Shown in pieces: positions 1-13,009 of a stretch of 64,000 nt of DNA (positions within the stretch are counted from its first letter, which is position 1; every line of letters starts with the position of its first letter). The notes beneath the pieces were generated by a model. That model worked only from the letters and a program-made list of their open reading frames with translations. It did no database searches and was not told where the DNA came from. The translations under genes were made by a program, and so were the position numbers. Source of the stretch: Toxotes chatareus (lineage: Eukaryota > Chordata > Actinopteri > Toxotidae); the NCBI GenBank assembly GCA_016801885.1, contig JAFBJY010000354.1:1-64000 (forward strand), written 5' to 3'.

Positions 1-2776
1 AAAATGCCACACAGTACAAATCACAGAAACATACTTGAAAACTCAAGAAATGCTTCTTCTAATGTAAAATAGTGTTTCCATGCTGGAAACAGTCTTATTT
101 TGACGCCAGCAGCATATTTTAGACACACCGTTCATTTCAGCACTAACTGACTGAAACTTGCTGTTTTAACCGTTTCCAGCCATTCTCTGTGTGTTCAGAC
201 ACAGCGTGTGCCCCTGAAAATGCCACACAGTACAAATCACAGAAACATACTTGAAAAACTCTGCGAAATGCTTCTTCTATCGTAAATAGTGTTTCCATGC
301 TGGAAACAGTCTTATTTTGACGCCAGCAGCACATTTGATACAAAGCTGTCATTTCAGCTCAAACGGTAAAATTTCACCGTTCCTGGCCATATGAGACTGT
401 GCCACAACAGCGTGTGCCCTGAAAATGCCAGGTACTACAAATCACAGAAACATACTTGAAAAATCCTGCGAAATGCTTCTTCTAATGTAAAATAGTGTTT
501 CCATGCTGGAAACAGTCTTATTTTGACGCCAGCAACATATTTTACAAACACTGTTCATTTCAGCTCAAACGGACTGAAACTTGCTGTTTTTCCTGGCCAT
601 ATTCTCTGTGTGTTCAGACAGCGTGTGCCCTGAAAATGCCACACAGTACAAATCACAGAAACATACTTGAAAACTCTGCGAAATGCTTCTTCTATCGTAA
701 AATAGTGTTTCCATGCTGAAACAGTCTTATTTTGACGCCAGCAGCACATTTGATACAAAGCTGTCATTTCAGCTCAAACGGTAAAATTTCACCGTTCCTG
801 GCCATATGAGACTGTTTTTCACAACGTGTGCCCTGAAAATGCCAGGTAGTACAAATCACAGAAACATACTTGAAAACTCTGCAAAAATGCTTCTTCTATG
901 TAAAATAGTGTTTCCATGCTGGAAACAGTCTTATTTTGACGCCAGCAGCACATTTGATAGACAAAGCTGTCATTTCAGCTCAAACGGTAAAATTTTCACC
1001 GTTCCTGGCCATATGAGACTGTTTTTCACAGCGTTTGCCCTGAAAGTGCCACACAGTACAAATCACAGAAACATACTTGAAAACTCTGCGAAATGCTTCT
1101 TCTATCGTAAAATAGTGTTTCCATGCTGAAACAGTCTTATTTTGACGCCAGCAGCACATTTGATACAAAGCTGTCATTTCAGCTCAAACGGTAAAATTTC
1201 ACCGCTCCTGGCCATATGAGACTGTTTTTCACAGCGTGTGCCCTGAAAATGCCACACAGTACAAATCATGAAACAAACACTTGGAAAACTCTGCGAAATG
1301 CTTCTTCTAATGTAAAATAGTGTTTCCATGCTGGAAACAGTCTTATTTTGACGCCAGCAGCACATTTGATACAAAGCTGTCATTTCAGCTCAAACGGTAA
1401 AATTTCACCGTTCCTGGCCATATGAGACTGTTTTTCACAGCGTGTGCCCTGAAAATGCCACACAGTACAAATCACAGAAACATACTTGAAAACTCTGCGA
1501 AATGCTTCTTCTAATGTAAAATAGTGTTTCCATGCTGGAAACAGTCTTTTTTGACGCCAGCAGCACATTTGATACAAAGCTGTTATTTCAGCTCAAACGG
1601 TAAAATTTCACCGCTTCCTGGCCATATGAGACTGTTTCTTCTACAGCGTCTTGCCCTGAAAAATGCCAGCACAGTACAAATCACAGAAACATACTTGAAA
1701 AAACTCTGCAAAATGCTTCTTCTAATGTAAAATAGTGTTTCCATGCTGGAAACAGTCTTATTTTGACGCCAGCAACATATTTTAGAAACACCGTTCATTT
1801 CAGCACTAACTGACTGAAACTTGCTGTTTTAAGCGTTTCCAGCCATTCTCTGTGTGTTCAGACACAGCGTGTGCCCTGAAAATGCCACACAGTACAAATC
1901 ACAGAAACATACTTGAAAACTCTGCGAAATGCTTCTTCAATGTAAAATAGTGTTTCCATGCTGGAAACAGTCTTATTTTGACGCCAGCAGCACATTTGAT
2001 ACAAAGCTGTCATTTCAGCTCAAACGGTAAAATTTCACCGTTCCTGGCCATATGAGAATGTTTTTCCACAGCGTGTGCCCTGAAAATGCCACACAGTACA
2101 AATCACAGAAACATACTTGAAAACTCTGCAAAATGCTTCTTCTAATGTAAAATAGTGTTTCCATGCTGGAAACAGTCTTATTTTGACGCCAGCAGCACAT
2201 TTGATACAAAGCTGTTCATTTCAGCTCAAACGGTAAAATTTCACCGTTCCAGCCATTATGAGACTGTTTTTCACAACGTGTGCCCTGAAAGTGCCAGGTA
2301 CAGTACAAATCACAGAAACATACTTGAAAACTCTGCAAAATGCTTCTTCTAATGTAAAATAGTGTTTCCATGCTGGAAACAGTCTTATTTTGACGCCAGC
2401 AGCACATTTGATGCAAACAGCTGTCATTTCAGCTCAAACGGTAAAATTTCACCGTTCTGGCCATATGAGACTGTTTTCAGCCACAGCGTGTGCCCTGAAA
2501 GTGCCACACAGTGCAAATCACAGAAACATACTTGAAAACTCTGCAAAATGCTTCTTCTAATGTAAAATAGTGTTTCCATGCTGGAACAGTCTTATTTTGA
2601 CGCCAGCAGCACATTTGATACAAAGCTGTCATTTCAGCTCAAACGGTAAAATTTCACCGCTCCTGGCCATATGAGACTGTTTTTTCACAACGTTTGCCCT
2701 GAAAGTGCCAGGTACTGCAGATGACAGAAACATACGGGAAAACTCTATCAAAAATGCTTCTTCTAATGTAAAATAG
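1..2776. repeat. Tandem satellite, ~207-bp monomer, about 13.5 copies
   Basis: The core ACAGTACAAATCACAGAAAC recurs near 11, 226, 432, 642, 846, 1055, 1256, 1463, 1673, 1886, 2092, 2299, 2507 and (decayed) 2712, giving spacings of roughly 201-217 bp. Each monomer contains the hairpin TGTTTCC-ATGCT-GGAAACA. Two monomer classes exist: the usual one (CATTTCAGCTCAAACGGTAA) and a variant with GACTGAAACTTGCTGTTTT near 150-215, 565-620 and 1,810-1,870. Both strands show many short open frames with similar translations in several frames, as expected for a repeat read in all phases; I see no coding signal. The left edge is outside the window; the right edge abuts the duplicated block. Confidence 0.93.
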
Positions 2777-2777
2777 T

Positions 2778-3290
2778 TGGAGAGAGATTTTTGACGGCAC
2801 ACCCTCTGCAAATGCTTCTTCCCAACCCTAAACTCTCCAGCAATTTTTCTGCAGGACTATATAATATAATATAATATATCGATATAAATATATATATAAA
2901 AGTTATGAAAATACAAACTTTCAAAGTTGCAAAATAAAATAATAAAATAAAATTGAGGAGCAACAAAAGTACTTTTCCGTTCTTCCATGGTCCTTACTCT
3001 GCAGAATGTCTGAAGATCCGGATCTGCAGAAAGTTTCACACAGAGTTTCATATCAAGGGTCAATATGCAATGTTGTAGACTCTAAAGCGTCTCATGACAA
3101 AGCATTTGTTGTTTAGGTGCATCAAAGAAAAATCAAAACAGAGAAAGGTATAAATGTGCAAAAGTGAGAAAGTAAGGTCGGGTACATAGGGATCGGACTA
3201 CACCGGCAAGATGACTCGTGGTAGGAATACATTAATTTATCAGCTTGATCCTATGGCTTTTAAAAAAATACACCAAAAAAAATAAATAAA
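2778..3290. repeat. Left end of duplicon unit 1, AT-rich, paralogous to 14,235-14,800
   Basis: From the phrase ending TTTCTGCAGGACTATATAAT onward this stretch matches 14,285-14,800 with substitutions and small indels, including an AT-rich run (2,855-2,960) and the string AGGGTCAATATGCAATGTTG. No exon or RNA gene is visible. Confidence 0.75.
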
Positions 3291-3890
3291 GAAAAACAGC
3301 CACTGTCTCAGCCATCTTGTTCCTGTCTTCATCCCGCTCTCCCCTGCTTGGAGCTGTGGGACCCACGTAGAGGAGGGTCACTTTAGAGGATGTCGGCTAA
3401 AGTCAGGTGGAGTCATGGGTGGACGCTTCCACCAATGCCAGAGGAACCCCTGTAGGCACACCACGAAGCAAAGGGAGGAGGGAAAGCAAAGAAAGCTCCA
3501 CATCACTCTTGTGTAAAGGCTCCAAAACCAGAAGTGATGTCAGAAATCTCAGGTAAACAACAGTAAAGCGTGATTTTAGCTGAGCACAGACAAACTCTCT
3601 CCCCGTTAGCAGATGACTTTAAAGAGCTTTCTTTCCAGAGTCAGACTTCCTGAACATACATCAGTCTGTAAAGAACAAAGCTACATTACTGACTAACCTG
3701 ATGATTCCTTGTCGCCCTTCTCAGGCCGGGTAGCTCTCTCTTTTTCTTATTATTGGAAACAGAAGAACAAGAGTCCAGCTGACCCTTTTGGTACATTTGG
3801 TTTCCAGTCAGGGTAATCAGACACAATACAAACATCTGTTAGCATGTCATCAAACATCTTACATTCTAAACCTGTATTTTAGAAGAAATT
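3290..3890 (-). pseudogene. Remnant of the 5' part of the ZNF638-like gene (unit 1)
   Basis: This stretch is collinear with 55,840-56,290 and 56,800-56,915 of the better preserved gene copy, and with 14,820-15,540. It keeps an intron and the last ~35 bases of an early exon with its donor (minus strand, ...TCATCAG|gttagt equivalent near 3,697), then jumps to sequence that lies beyond that exon in copy 2. The exon body has therefore been deleted here. All downstream exons of the gene are missing from this unit. Confidence 0.6.
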
Positions 3891-4389
3891 ATAAAATTCA
3901 ACTGTACGCATCAATACAAAAAAGCGAATTTTCTAAAATGTGCAATAAACAGTGAGTTAAATAATATTCAATGTAATGTGAAATGATCACTTGTAGCATG
4001 TGGCCACTCTGAATGAGCTCCTTACTCTTGCAGCCCATTTCTTCACATTTAAGCCTCTTTCTGCTGTGCCTGCAACATCAGTGTGACATGTTTGACTCTC
4101 AGCAATTACACTGCTAGCCTCTTGGTCCAGATCTTTGCCTCACTCACTCATTCCCTTGCCAACAAAGCTTAAATGTTCAGATGTACATTTCTATTAGCTT
4201 TTCTTTGACTGTTTTTGTAAATGGTATAAAAGCCTTTGGTTTACTGCATTTAAACATACTACTTCCTGCCCCTCGCGAAGAAAGTATAGCTGACTTCTAT
4301 AACATGGAGAACTGCATTGACAGGCATAGCACATTTGCATGGTCGCATACACGTCACAGCCTCCTCCCAAAAATCTTTGTTGCACCTGA

Positions 4390-5342
4390 TTGCAAATCCT
4401 GACATTTTAGTCAGTCTCTGAGTCTTGGTTTCTACATTATCCAGGCCCCACTCTTGCTGTTTCCATCCCTGGCTACAATATTTTGGTCAGGACAGAAGTT
4501 CCAAGGTGTGGGAAGCTGCTGTCTATTGTAGGATAACTTGCAGTGTGGCTGTGATCCTCTAAATCTGTAATAAACAGAAGTTGAAGATGATTGCTGTAAA
4601 ATCTCTCACTGTTGCTGGTTGTTGCGGCCGCCCTTCTGCCCCTCATGCCTGTGTCTCCTGCCTGTCTATGAGCTTGATTGCCCCCTCACACCTCCCTCTC
4701 TGAATTTCTCCCTGTTAGGGGATTCTGAATTGGGATGCTTGGACCCTCCATCTTCTGGGTAGTTACAGCTGGATGCACTAAACCTGTCCCAGAGATTGCA
4801 GGTTCCCTACCAGATACAATACCAAGACTATGGAATGTGGCAATATCTATTAATTGATGTTGCACTCACCAACAGGCCAGATAAGTATACATGTAGAGTT
4901 TTTTTGTCAAGCTTCAGTGACCATTATAATGTAGCTTGTAAAGTAAAGAGCACCATCTCAAGAAGCCCTCCCTTGATTGTTTTCAAACGCCTCCAGAAAA
5001 AACTTCTTAATCTAGGAGCAGGCTTTTTTTTTTTTTATATGACCTGACACATGTTGAATGGCACAGAATTGGTCTCTGGCCACAGATGTGGAAGACGCCT
5101 GGACATAGTTTTAAAATCCTTTGCTGGGGTGCCATCTTGAACAAACAGCTGCTCCTCTCAAAAGAATGAGGACAAAAAGCGCCCTGAGTCCCTTTGGTTC
5201 AGTTTTGATCTGTCTGAGCTTATTGGCCATAAACAGCACCTATGGCGTAAAGCAAATTCTTCTAATAAAACATCAGACTGGCAGACATACAGGGCAGCCA
5301 AGAAACAAATGTACTCAGTCAGTCCAGGACATACAAAAATCC
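4390..5342 (+). mobile_element. LINE fragment with APE endonuclease and connector (unit 1 copy)
   Basis: Decayed copy of the element described at 15,970-17,620. Recognisable pieces are the endonuclease start (PDILV then ESW, with an inserted base between), the stretch around LNLSQ...APTRYN near 4,775-4,830, and the region after the endonuclease near 5,150-5,330. Multiple frameshifts. It is cut off at about 5,342, where L2 3'-tail sequence of the opposite orientation begins; unit 2 has about 1.8 kb more at this point. Confidence 0.6.
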
Positions 5343-6900
5343 AGCAATTCAATCAATTCAATTTATTTATATAGCGCCTTCCACAATCAAAATTGTCTCA
5401 AAGCGCTTTTACAGAGACCCAGAGCCTGGACCCCAGAGCAAGCACTTAAGGCGACAGTGGCAAGGAAAACTCCCTTTAACAGGAAGAAACCTTGAGCAGA
5501 ACCTGGCTCAGATGGGGACCCTCCTGCCGATGGCCGGGCTGGGTGAAAGGAGGAAAAGGAGGAAGATAGGGACAGCTAGGAATGGAGGAGAGGGGAGAAA
5601 GACATGCAGCATAATACAGACAATTTTGAGATATGAAGGAGCCTGGCCATTGAGGGCCTTATATGTAAGGAGAAGGATTTTAAAATCAATTCTGGATTTT
5701 ACAGGAAGCCAATGAAGAGAAGTTAGTACAGGAGTAATGTGATCTCTCTGCTAATTCCAGTCAGTACCTCGCTGCAGCATTTTGGATCAGCTGGATGCTT
5801 TTTAGATAGTTAACTGGACATCCTGATAATAGGAATTACAGTAGTCCAGCCTAGAAGTAACAAAAGCATGGACTAATTTTTTCAGCATCACTTCAAGTAC
5901 AGAATGTTCCTAATCTTACTGATATTGCGAGGTGAAAGAAGGCGTGTCCTAGAGACTTGTTTTATATGTGAGCAAAGGACAGATCCTGATCAAAAATAAC
6001 TCCAAGGTTCCTCATAGTCGTACTGGAGGCTAAATTAATGCCATCCAGAGTAACTATATGATTAGATAAACTGTTTCTGAGGTGTTTGGGACCAAACAAA
6101 ATAACCTCAGTTTTGTCTGAATTCAGAAGAAGAAAGTTACAGGGATGAGTAATAGGCAGTTCTCGCCTTATGAAGGACTTTTTATATGTTATGAAGCTGT
6201 CTTTCCAGGCTAGGCGGAATTCCTTTAAATTAGTGGATAACCACTTCCTTTCCAGCTTTCGTGATATCTGCTTTAAAGTACGTATTTGTGAATCACACCA
6301 TGGAGCTAGCTTCCTCTGATTAATGACCTTCTTTTTCAGAGGGGCAACAGAGTCAAGGGTTGTACGTAATGAAGCAGCAGTACTATCAACTAGATAGTCT
6401 ATATCTGCTGGAGTAAAGTTTAGGCACATGGCAACGGAGATAATAAAGATGGAATAACTTCCTTATATTTGGTAACAGCATTATCAGACAAATATCTACA
6501 CTAGTTAATTTTTTCCCAGATGCTGTGCGGTTCATTGTTGTAAATTCAAATGTTACTAAAGAATGGTCAGATAAAACAGGGTTCTGATGGAAAACTGTCA
6601 AATGTTCAGCCTCTGTGCCATAAGTCAGTACAAGATCAAGGGTGTGATTAAAACAGTGAGTTGGTTTGTTAACATTTTGCAAGAAGCCAATTGAGTCTTC
6701 TCAATTGACTGAATACTGAATAGAACGCAGTCTTAAGGCTGTCATTGTGGGTATCAACATGAATATTAAAGTTACCCACTATAATTGCTTCATCCGTACT
6801 AAGCACTAAATCAGATTAAAATTCAGTGAATTCAGACAAAAACTCTGAGGAAGCAGCAGGTGGACGATACACCACAGCAAATAGGACTGTTTTTTCTGTC
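5343..6900 (-). mobile_element. L2-like LINE remnant with several internal deletions (unit 1 copy)
   Basis: Minus-strand element. The 3' end is at the low coordinate: the tail GGCGCTATATAAATAAATTG and a conserved 3' UTR (5,345-5,600). Coding remnants on the minus strand are the RT C-terminal part (near 5,960-6,135, motifs NFLLLNSDKTEVILFGP and NLGVIFDQDLSF) fused directly to the endonuclease/RT linker (near 6,140-6,430, motif NQRKLAPWCDSQIRTLKQ) and part of the endonuclease (6,430-6,890). Compared with the unit 2 copy it lacks about 670, 865 and 1,015 bp at three internal points, including the whole RT core. The catalytic endonuclease motif GDFN reads GNFN (6,765-6,776). It cannot be active. 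Confidence 0.85.
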
Positions 6901-7142
6901 TTCTCACACAGCCTGGAGGTGTGTTTAGGGGTCACTGTCCTGTTGAAAAACAAATGATGGTCCAACTGCTAGCAGATGGGATGGCACGGGCTGCAGAATG
7001 CTGTGGTCGCGCTGGTTAAGTGCCTTGAATTTGGAATAAATGAGCATGAGGGTCACCAGCAAAGAAACCCCACACCATCACAATCTCCTACAAGAAAAAC
7101 AGTGAATGAGAAGGTGCTACTCCAAACTTTTGACTGGTACTG
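6901..7142 (-). mobile_element. Tc1-like transposon fragment with right terminal repeat only
   Basis: Minus-strand translation gives a transposase C-terminal piece (PSFVFQQDSDPKHTS-like). The fragment ends in the terminal repeat CCAAACTTTTGACTGGTACTG followed by the target TA at 7,143-7,144. It is the same insertion as 22,394-23,061, but the left two thirds are missing because a deletion fused it to the L2 remnant. Confidence 0.8.
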
Positions 7143-7144
7143 TA

Positions 7145-8650
7145 AATAAAGCAGCAAAATGATTGAGGCTATGAAGAGACACAACACTGCTGTGGTGCTG
7201 AATTTGGAATACAGTGACTACAGACAAGTCTCCAAAGCATGTTGAAAAGGGCATTGTCATCTCCAAGGATGACAGGCCCACGGAGGACTGCTGTTGGCTT
7301 TACAGTAATATGTGTACTGTGGAAAAAGGAAATAAAGATGAGTCCAAAATGGTGAAGGGGAGACAATTAACAGCCAGATACACAACAGTTGTAACAAGTT
7401 TACTGTCCAAATAATGAAAATGTTTTTCTACTGTGTGTGTGGAGAAAGCTACCTGAGGTGCGATTTGCTGCAGATGCTCCTCTGAAGTTTGTGGGACCAA
7501 GACGTCCCCCCTTTAACGACTTGAAAATGTCAAAGAAGTTGAGGAGTGTATTTGTAGTACTTTAAGAATTGTGGCTTGAGGTTTTGTTTGACAAGAGAAG
7601 GAACCTGCCACAATCTAAAGGAAAATTGTGGTTGTTAAGATTTAAGATCCAGTGAATTTGGACATAAAACAGTTAGCGAAACACTGCTCACACTGCACAC
7701 TGTGGAACTAATGTTCCACTTGCCTCCACAATGAACATGACAGGTAAGTCTACTGAGCTTAAAGTATTGGGCTAAGGCTTTTACAAAGACTGGTAGGGAA
7801 ACATCAACTATGTAATTGCTTGATTGGCCCTTCACCATGATTTCCAATGACTTGCTGATAAATTGAGATTCTTTTTTCACTCTCTTTTATGACACCAAGT
7901 ATCTTGAGGTTAATAAAAGATGACATGACAACAATGAAATGATATTCTCCATCAAACAAAAACTCCTGGCACAGCGAAAGATGTAAGACTTTAAATGGCC
8001 TGACCTCTTCTGTAAAGAGTAAGCTGGCCATCTTTCATTGTGTTCTTCACTGAGGCTCCAGGTTGAGAGCAACCTGTCTGTCAAGGCATGCGTAGGGTCC
8101 ATGCTGTGGGAGATGACAACAGCATCTGACTGCAGGTTTCTTCACCTCCCACAAGTTCCTTTGGTTTGGACTCCATGATTCATGTTCACCATCAGAAAAT
8201 TGGAATAAAATTGAGTGACTTAGTCTTTTGCCACTTCTCTTAGGGTGTTTGGGCTTTTCTTCTTCCTGTGACTTCTGGCCCCGTTATTGCTATTGGATTT
8301 AGCCTTGCTACTTATAGTTGGCCATTTTGTACTTGGAGGCTATTTCTCCATCCATTGCATCCAGTGGATGAGCTTGTCTTTGAGGTATGTGTGTTTCTGA
8401 ACAGAGTGCAGCTGCAAAGGCCTGAAAGTAAGCGACAGTGGGAAATGACTTGAAGGTCTCTGCAAGCTTGGTTGAGTCGGCTTCATGTCCAGCACTGTAG
8501 GTATGTGTTATCTCTCATATAGGAGATTTCTGATGAATCTGTTTTCAACATCTAGAGGAAAATGAGGAATTTGAAAAAATCTCTGGCCATGGAGAGACAG
8601 ATGAGAAGAGCGTTTTTTATTAGGGGAGGAGAGAGGACCCCAGTGAGAGC
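7145..8650 (-). pseudogene. SAMD3-like pseudogene, unit 1 copy
   Basis: Minus-strand, strongly decayed paralogue of the gene at 18,121-24,655. Counterparts are visible for the exon with TAVLRG...ILGDDNA (about 7,215-7,315), for the 53-codon exon (about 7,450-7,618; its TPQ...FDIFKS region is scrambled by indels) and for the large exon (about 8,000-8,640, with IFQIPHFPLDVENRFI). The terminal exon is absent: the interval that holds it in unit 2 is deleted here at position 5,342. Many frameshifts; no intact reading frame. The family assignment rests on recall of fish proteins annotated as sterile alpha motif domain-containing protein 3-like. Confidence 0.7.
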
Positions 8651-8654
8651 TGTA

Positions 8655-10917
8655 TTTGGTGTGGGTGTTGGCACCAAATGTTATTCTGGTGGAGAGGCCT
8701 GTATTGCTGCATGAAAACTGGTGTAACAATGGACAATCATAGACAAACACTGCCCTGGACCCCGAGTACACCTCTGTAAGATGCCGCCTCTTGTTTCTAC
8801 CAAGAGAGCTAATAGTAGTGATGGTCACGCATGTGTGTATATTCCACCCGATGCTAACATAAACATCAAGGCCCCTCTCCTGCTGAATACTATTAACGAA
8901 GGTAGAGGGTCCACTCTTGACGGTGTTCACATAATTGCAGGTGACTTTTAATAAGCACAACTTTTTAGAGTGACCCGAAATTCTACCAACATGTCCAGTA
9001 CCTCACTAGAGGGGAGAAAACTCTGGACTGTCACTCTAATATTAGCACGCACAGAGCCATTCCTCACCCCTGCCAGTCAGATTGGGTCTCCCTCCTGCTC
9101 CCCAAGCCTACACCCCTCAGACGCAGGAGCGCCAGGCTCCACCACACAAAGACTGTTCCAACCTCTGGCCTGACAATGCATTTCCACACATCAATCGCTC
9201 TAAACAGGCAGACTGGGACATATCTGAAGACCAGAAGCTGGAAACACTGACAGGAACGGGTACTGACTTACATCAAGTTCTACAGAACAAATGTGACTTG
9301 TGGATAAAACATTCAGGGTTTCCCAAACCAGAAACCTTGGAGAATGCAACCGGCACTCTCCTCAGGAGCCCCATTAGCCTTCAGGCCAGTGACAGGGTTT
9401 GTACAGGCTGCTGGACTTACCTGAAAAAGGAAATTAAAAAGCCAAGGCAGAATTATGAGACAGAATCACCTGTTCAGCCACAACACACGGAAGTGTGGTA
9501 TGGCAAGAGATCGCAAACCACAGAGGATGCTGTGTCAACAGAGATCTATAGCCATGGCAGAGAGTAGAGCCAACTGTTTTCTGCCTTTAACTCACCAAGG
9601 CATCAGCACTATATCTGTTCTGCCATCTGAAGTGGTAGGCTGGCACCATGCTCGGTGGATTACAGTTCCACCTTCTTGCACAATCCTCTCCCGACATTGT
9701 CATCACTAAACTGGCTGACCCCCTGCCTCCCTCTCACATGTGTGCCTGATAAAGGACTTTCTAAACTGCCCTAGACTGTGAGACTCGGCCTCTAATTTGT
9801 CCCTCCATTTGCACGCTGAGCAATTAAGTTCTCCACAGGGCTGTGTGCTGAGCATCTCATCTCCGCCAACATCTCCTGGACAGACAACATGACAGTGGTC
9901 ACTGTTAGAAGGCTCAGCAGGTGCCACTTCCTGAGGGTCCTCAGGAAGCAACTTGGACTCCATCCTGTTGCAGACCTGCTACCGTCATTCATTGAGAGCC
10001 TGCTGACGCACTGCATCACAATATGGTACGTCACGCACCATGGCAGACAGGGAGGCTTCAGAGGGTGCTGCATGGAAGATCATCTTGTTCTTTTCTAACT
10101 TAAAGAAGTATACAATGGGCAGTGTCCAGATTTTTGTCTGTGCTCTTAATTCCATCTTCTTTCCCTCTCCTCACAAGCAACATCAAATCACTCTCACCGT
10201 AGGATTCTTCCTTTAAACTCCTAGGATCTGAGCGATGACTGGCCCGGCCTGAGACAGTTTCTCACCCATAGGGAGGAATCTTTCTTGTAGCCGGGTTTTC
10301 AAGGTTCTTCCAGGAGTCCAGCTGACACGCCCAATCCCATCCTCGCCGCTAAGTTTGTGTTGGAAAAATACTTCCTCCTGATGAAAAAGTGTGAAATAAA
10401 AAATTTTAGACAGCATTGTCTTTTGATGTTTTATTATAAACAAAAGCTTTATAGAGTAATCAATTTCTGCAGAAAGATCAGAGCTCACATCACCAAATAC
10501 CTGCTACAGAGGTCTGAACCTCGGCTACAGTTCCCAGAGTACTTATGCATGTTTCTCAAGATACCAGGATGTAGGGTATAATCTGAAGGTCATAAAACAG
10601 AGATAAAGTGTGTTGTGCCTGAGGCACCGGAGACTTCTAATAGTCTTGACAGCAAAACAAATTACATTAGGCCACTACAGATCATGTTGTATACTACCCA
10701 GAACTGAATACATGCCTATGAATATATTTAATGCATGATAAGAGAGTATATAGTTATATGATTAATTGACATACACTACACTTACTTCATTATACTTTGT
10801 ATTTATATTTTCATAAGTGTCTTTTTAAGGAATTAGCATTATTTATATGCGATCAAAGCCAGGAGTTCTGCAAAATTTTTTTGTTATTTTCGTGATAATG
10901 ACAATAAAGACCTTGAA
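8655..10917 (+). mobile_element. Jockey-like LINE, 5'-truncated and internally deleted (unit 1 copy)
   Basis: Plus-strand copy of the element at 24,657-26,995. Visible pieces: an endonuclease strand (8,790-8,955; VYIPPDANIN in the intact relative, ending IAGDF), connector fragments (9,080-9,560), and an RT C-terminal piece (9,880-10,100). It has the same internal deletion as unit 2, where ...GCVLS runs straight into ISANISWTD-like sequence and the RT catalytic motif is lost. The 3' end is the polyadenylation-like AATGACAATAAAGACCTTGA at about 10,898-10,917. It is more frameshifted than the unit 2 copy. Confidence 0.75.
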
Positions 10918-12180
10918 TTCCATATAAGCTTATTTTTGATAGCTATTTTCTAATGTATCTAGTGTAACACTGTGGGGCCTAGCACTGCAATTTCAAAACC
11001 TGTGTATGACTCTGTAACATATGGTTTTTAATAAAGTTGACTTTTGACTTTAAGGCTAATGCCGTTAGCGCTAGCCATAAGTACCATTACATCAACGCAG
11101 TAGTTAGCGCTAGCTTATCGGCCAGCCTTCACATAGATCTTGTAAACTACCTTCATTCTAGCTTTATATAACAAAGAATTTTGCAAACGATGCTTAAATA
11201 GTTGCAATGGTTGTCATTGAGCGCAAAATCTTTAATATTATGGGACATTTAGAGAAAGGCCACGACGTTAGCGCTAGCCAACGCGCTTATCTACATATGC
11301 TAACCTCTGTGGTGTCTGTTGGGACCCAATTCAGCAAAATAAATAAATAAATAACAAAAAGGCAGTGTCATTTCAGCTTGCCTTAGAGTATTTTAATTGG
11401 CAATCTGAAAACATATGGTTAACTCTGAAACCTGTCGCCACAGATGAGGCAGCATATGCAAGACCCAAAGAACTTACTAAATAAAAGTTGATAAAATCTT
11501 CCAGTTTGCAGCAACTTACCTTAACATGACAGAGACAGAAGCTTTTTCCGCTTTCAACGTATGCTTGCGGACATTACCGAAATGCCTCATTTGGGAATGC
11601 GTGTCACAATAGTTATGCTGCCACTTAGTGTCGGCATAGGTGTCAGGTTGTGAGGACGGCCTTCATCACTCATACTTTCTCAGGCTGATGACTTTAATTA
11701 CTTTACTCCTAAAAAGTTTTATTAACTATGTAACATAGCAGAGCCAGTGAAGTAAGTACATATCAGTTAAGATTACTTCTTATTTTTAAGCTATATTACC
11801 ACTACATTTCCAGTGTTCATACCCACGCTCTTTGCTCAATATCTTGTGAACTCTAGTCTCAGTCTTGCTCCAGCAGCTTCATTAACCCCAAGGTTATTCC
11901 AAAAGCTTGCACCTCCTTTGGTTGTTTCTTCTTTCAGCGTTTTCGCCACAACCATCAAAATTCTTACAACAGACTCTAAACTCAGCTCTTCATCATTATC
12001 TTTCTTTTTAAGAATACATTACAAAACCATAATCCACAACTTGTACTTTTTTAGTCATTTAATATGAACTTCACTGTATATATATAAGGCAACATATTAT
12101 GAATTGTCATTTTGATTGATATGTAAATAATCGGTAATTGTGATCCTTTGTCTTATCTACTGATTGTGTCTGTAATAGGT
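10918..12180. other. AT-rich non-coding duplicon segment
   Basis: Matches 26,996-28,310 of unit 2. It contains a degenerate version of the GTTAGCGCTAGC inverted repeat (11,050-11,130, and again at 11,265-11,285) and a short AATAAATAAATAAATAAC run (11,337-11,355). No convincing exon or RNA gene. Confidence 0.6.
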
Positions 12181-12247
12181 TGTCAACAAAATGAAAAATT
12201 GAATTCTCAAAGGACTTACCTGGTTAAATGAAGCTGAAATAAAATCC
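12181..12247 (+). repeat. Retroposon 3'-tail motif (unit 1)
   Basis: The sequence around ACTTACCTGGTTAAATGAAG resembles the recurrent 3' end of fish LINE/SINE families. The same motif is at 28,311-28,362 and 57,846-57,911. The upstream body cannot be assigned to a family from sequence alone. Confidence 0.5.
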
Positions 12248-13005
12248 TACTATATATGCTACTGTATATATGTGGTTTATTTTAACACTTCTGGCAATTC
12301 ATCAGTTTATTCCATTCTTTCAACCTTCTGCTGACATTGATAGTTAATACGTTCTTGAAATGAATCCACTTTTTAATGCAACAAATGTATTTATGAAGCT
12401 CTGCTCTGAGTTTATTGCTTTCTTTTATACCATATTTGGTTTGCACTCTATTGTAACCATCCAAGAAATATGCTACTGATAGAGTGTTTTTCCCACAATT
12501 TGTAATTAATTATGTCCATTTCTGTATTAGCTTTAATCAGCATAAATAATAGAAGTGTTGATTGAATGTTGCTGTCTATATTGGAATGTCTGCTTTCTCA
12601 TGTGTCTTTTGTACTTGTACCAATTTTAATGACACTGAAAACATTAATCACCAAAGCATCCTTAGATTCATTATGAGCTTTATGGTAAATTGAAAAATCT
12701 GACTAGTAGTTCATAGAAAAATGAACTCAAAAGCACATTGCTAGGGGGTTACAGTAGGTTTATCAGAAATTCAATATAACTGTGACCATTAATGAATAAG
12801 GCATATCAAATAAATTACTACAATAACTAGTTGGGAAAATAAAACTGATATTGACAGCTGATACAATTGTTGAATGAATACAGATTTTAGTCGTGCAATA
12901 AAGGTATTATGAAGCTCTTACCTTGAGTTTTGTTGATGGTTTTTTACAACTTGCAGAGATTAACTGTGAATGTAGTCAAAAGCAAAGTCCAGTGAGCAGC
13001 AAATT
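12248..13005. other. Non-coding duplicon segment
   Basis: AT-rich stretch collinear with 28,370-29,490 and 57,912-59,030, but lacking the ~370 bp that lie just upstream of the promoter-like module in those copies. No gene seen. Confidence 0.55.
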
Positions 13006-13009
13006 AGAG

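Noticed and set aside
143..2427. Many similar 60-70 codon frames on both strands with shared MCCWRQNKTV-type sequence
   Set aside because: They are the satellite monomer read in repeat register; several frames of the same monomer are open, indels between monomers switch them, and no codon bias or domain is visible.
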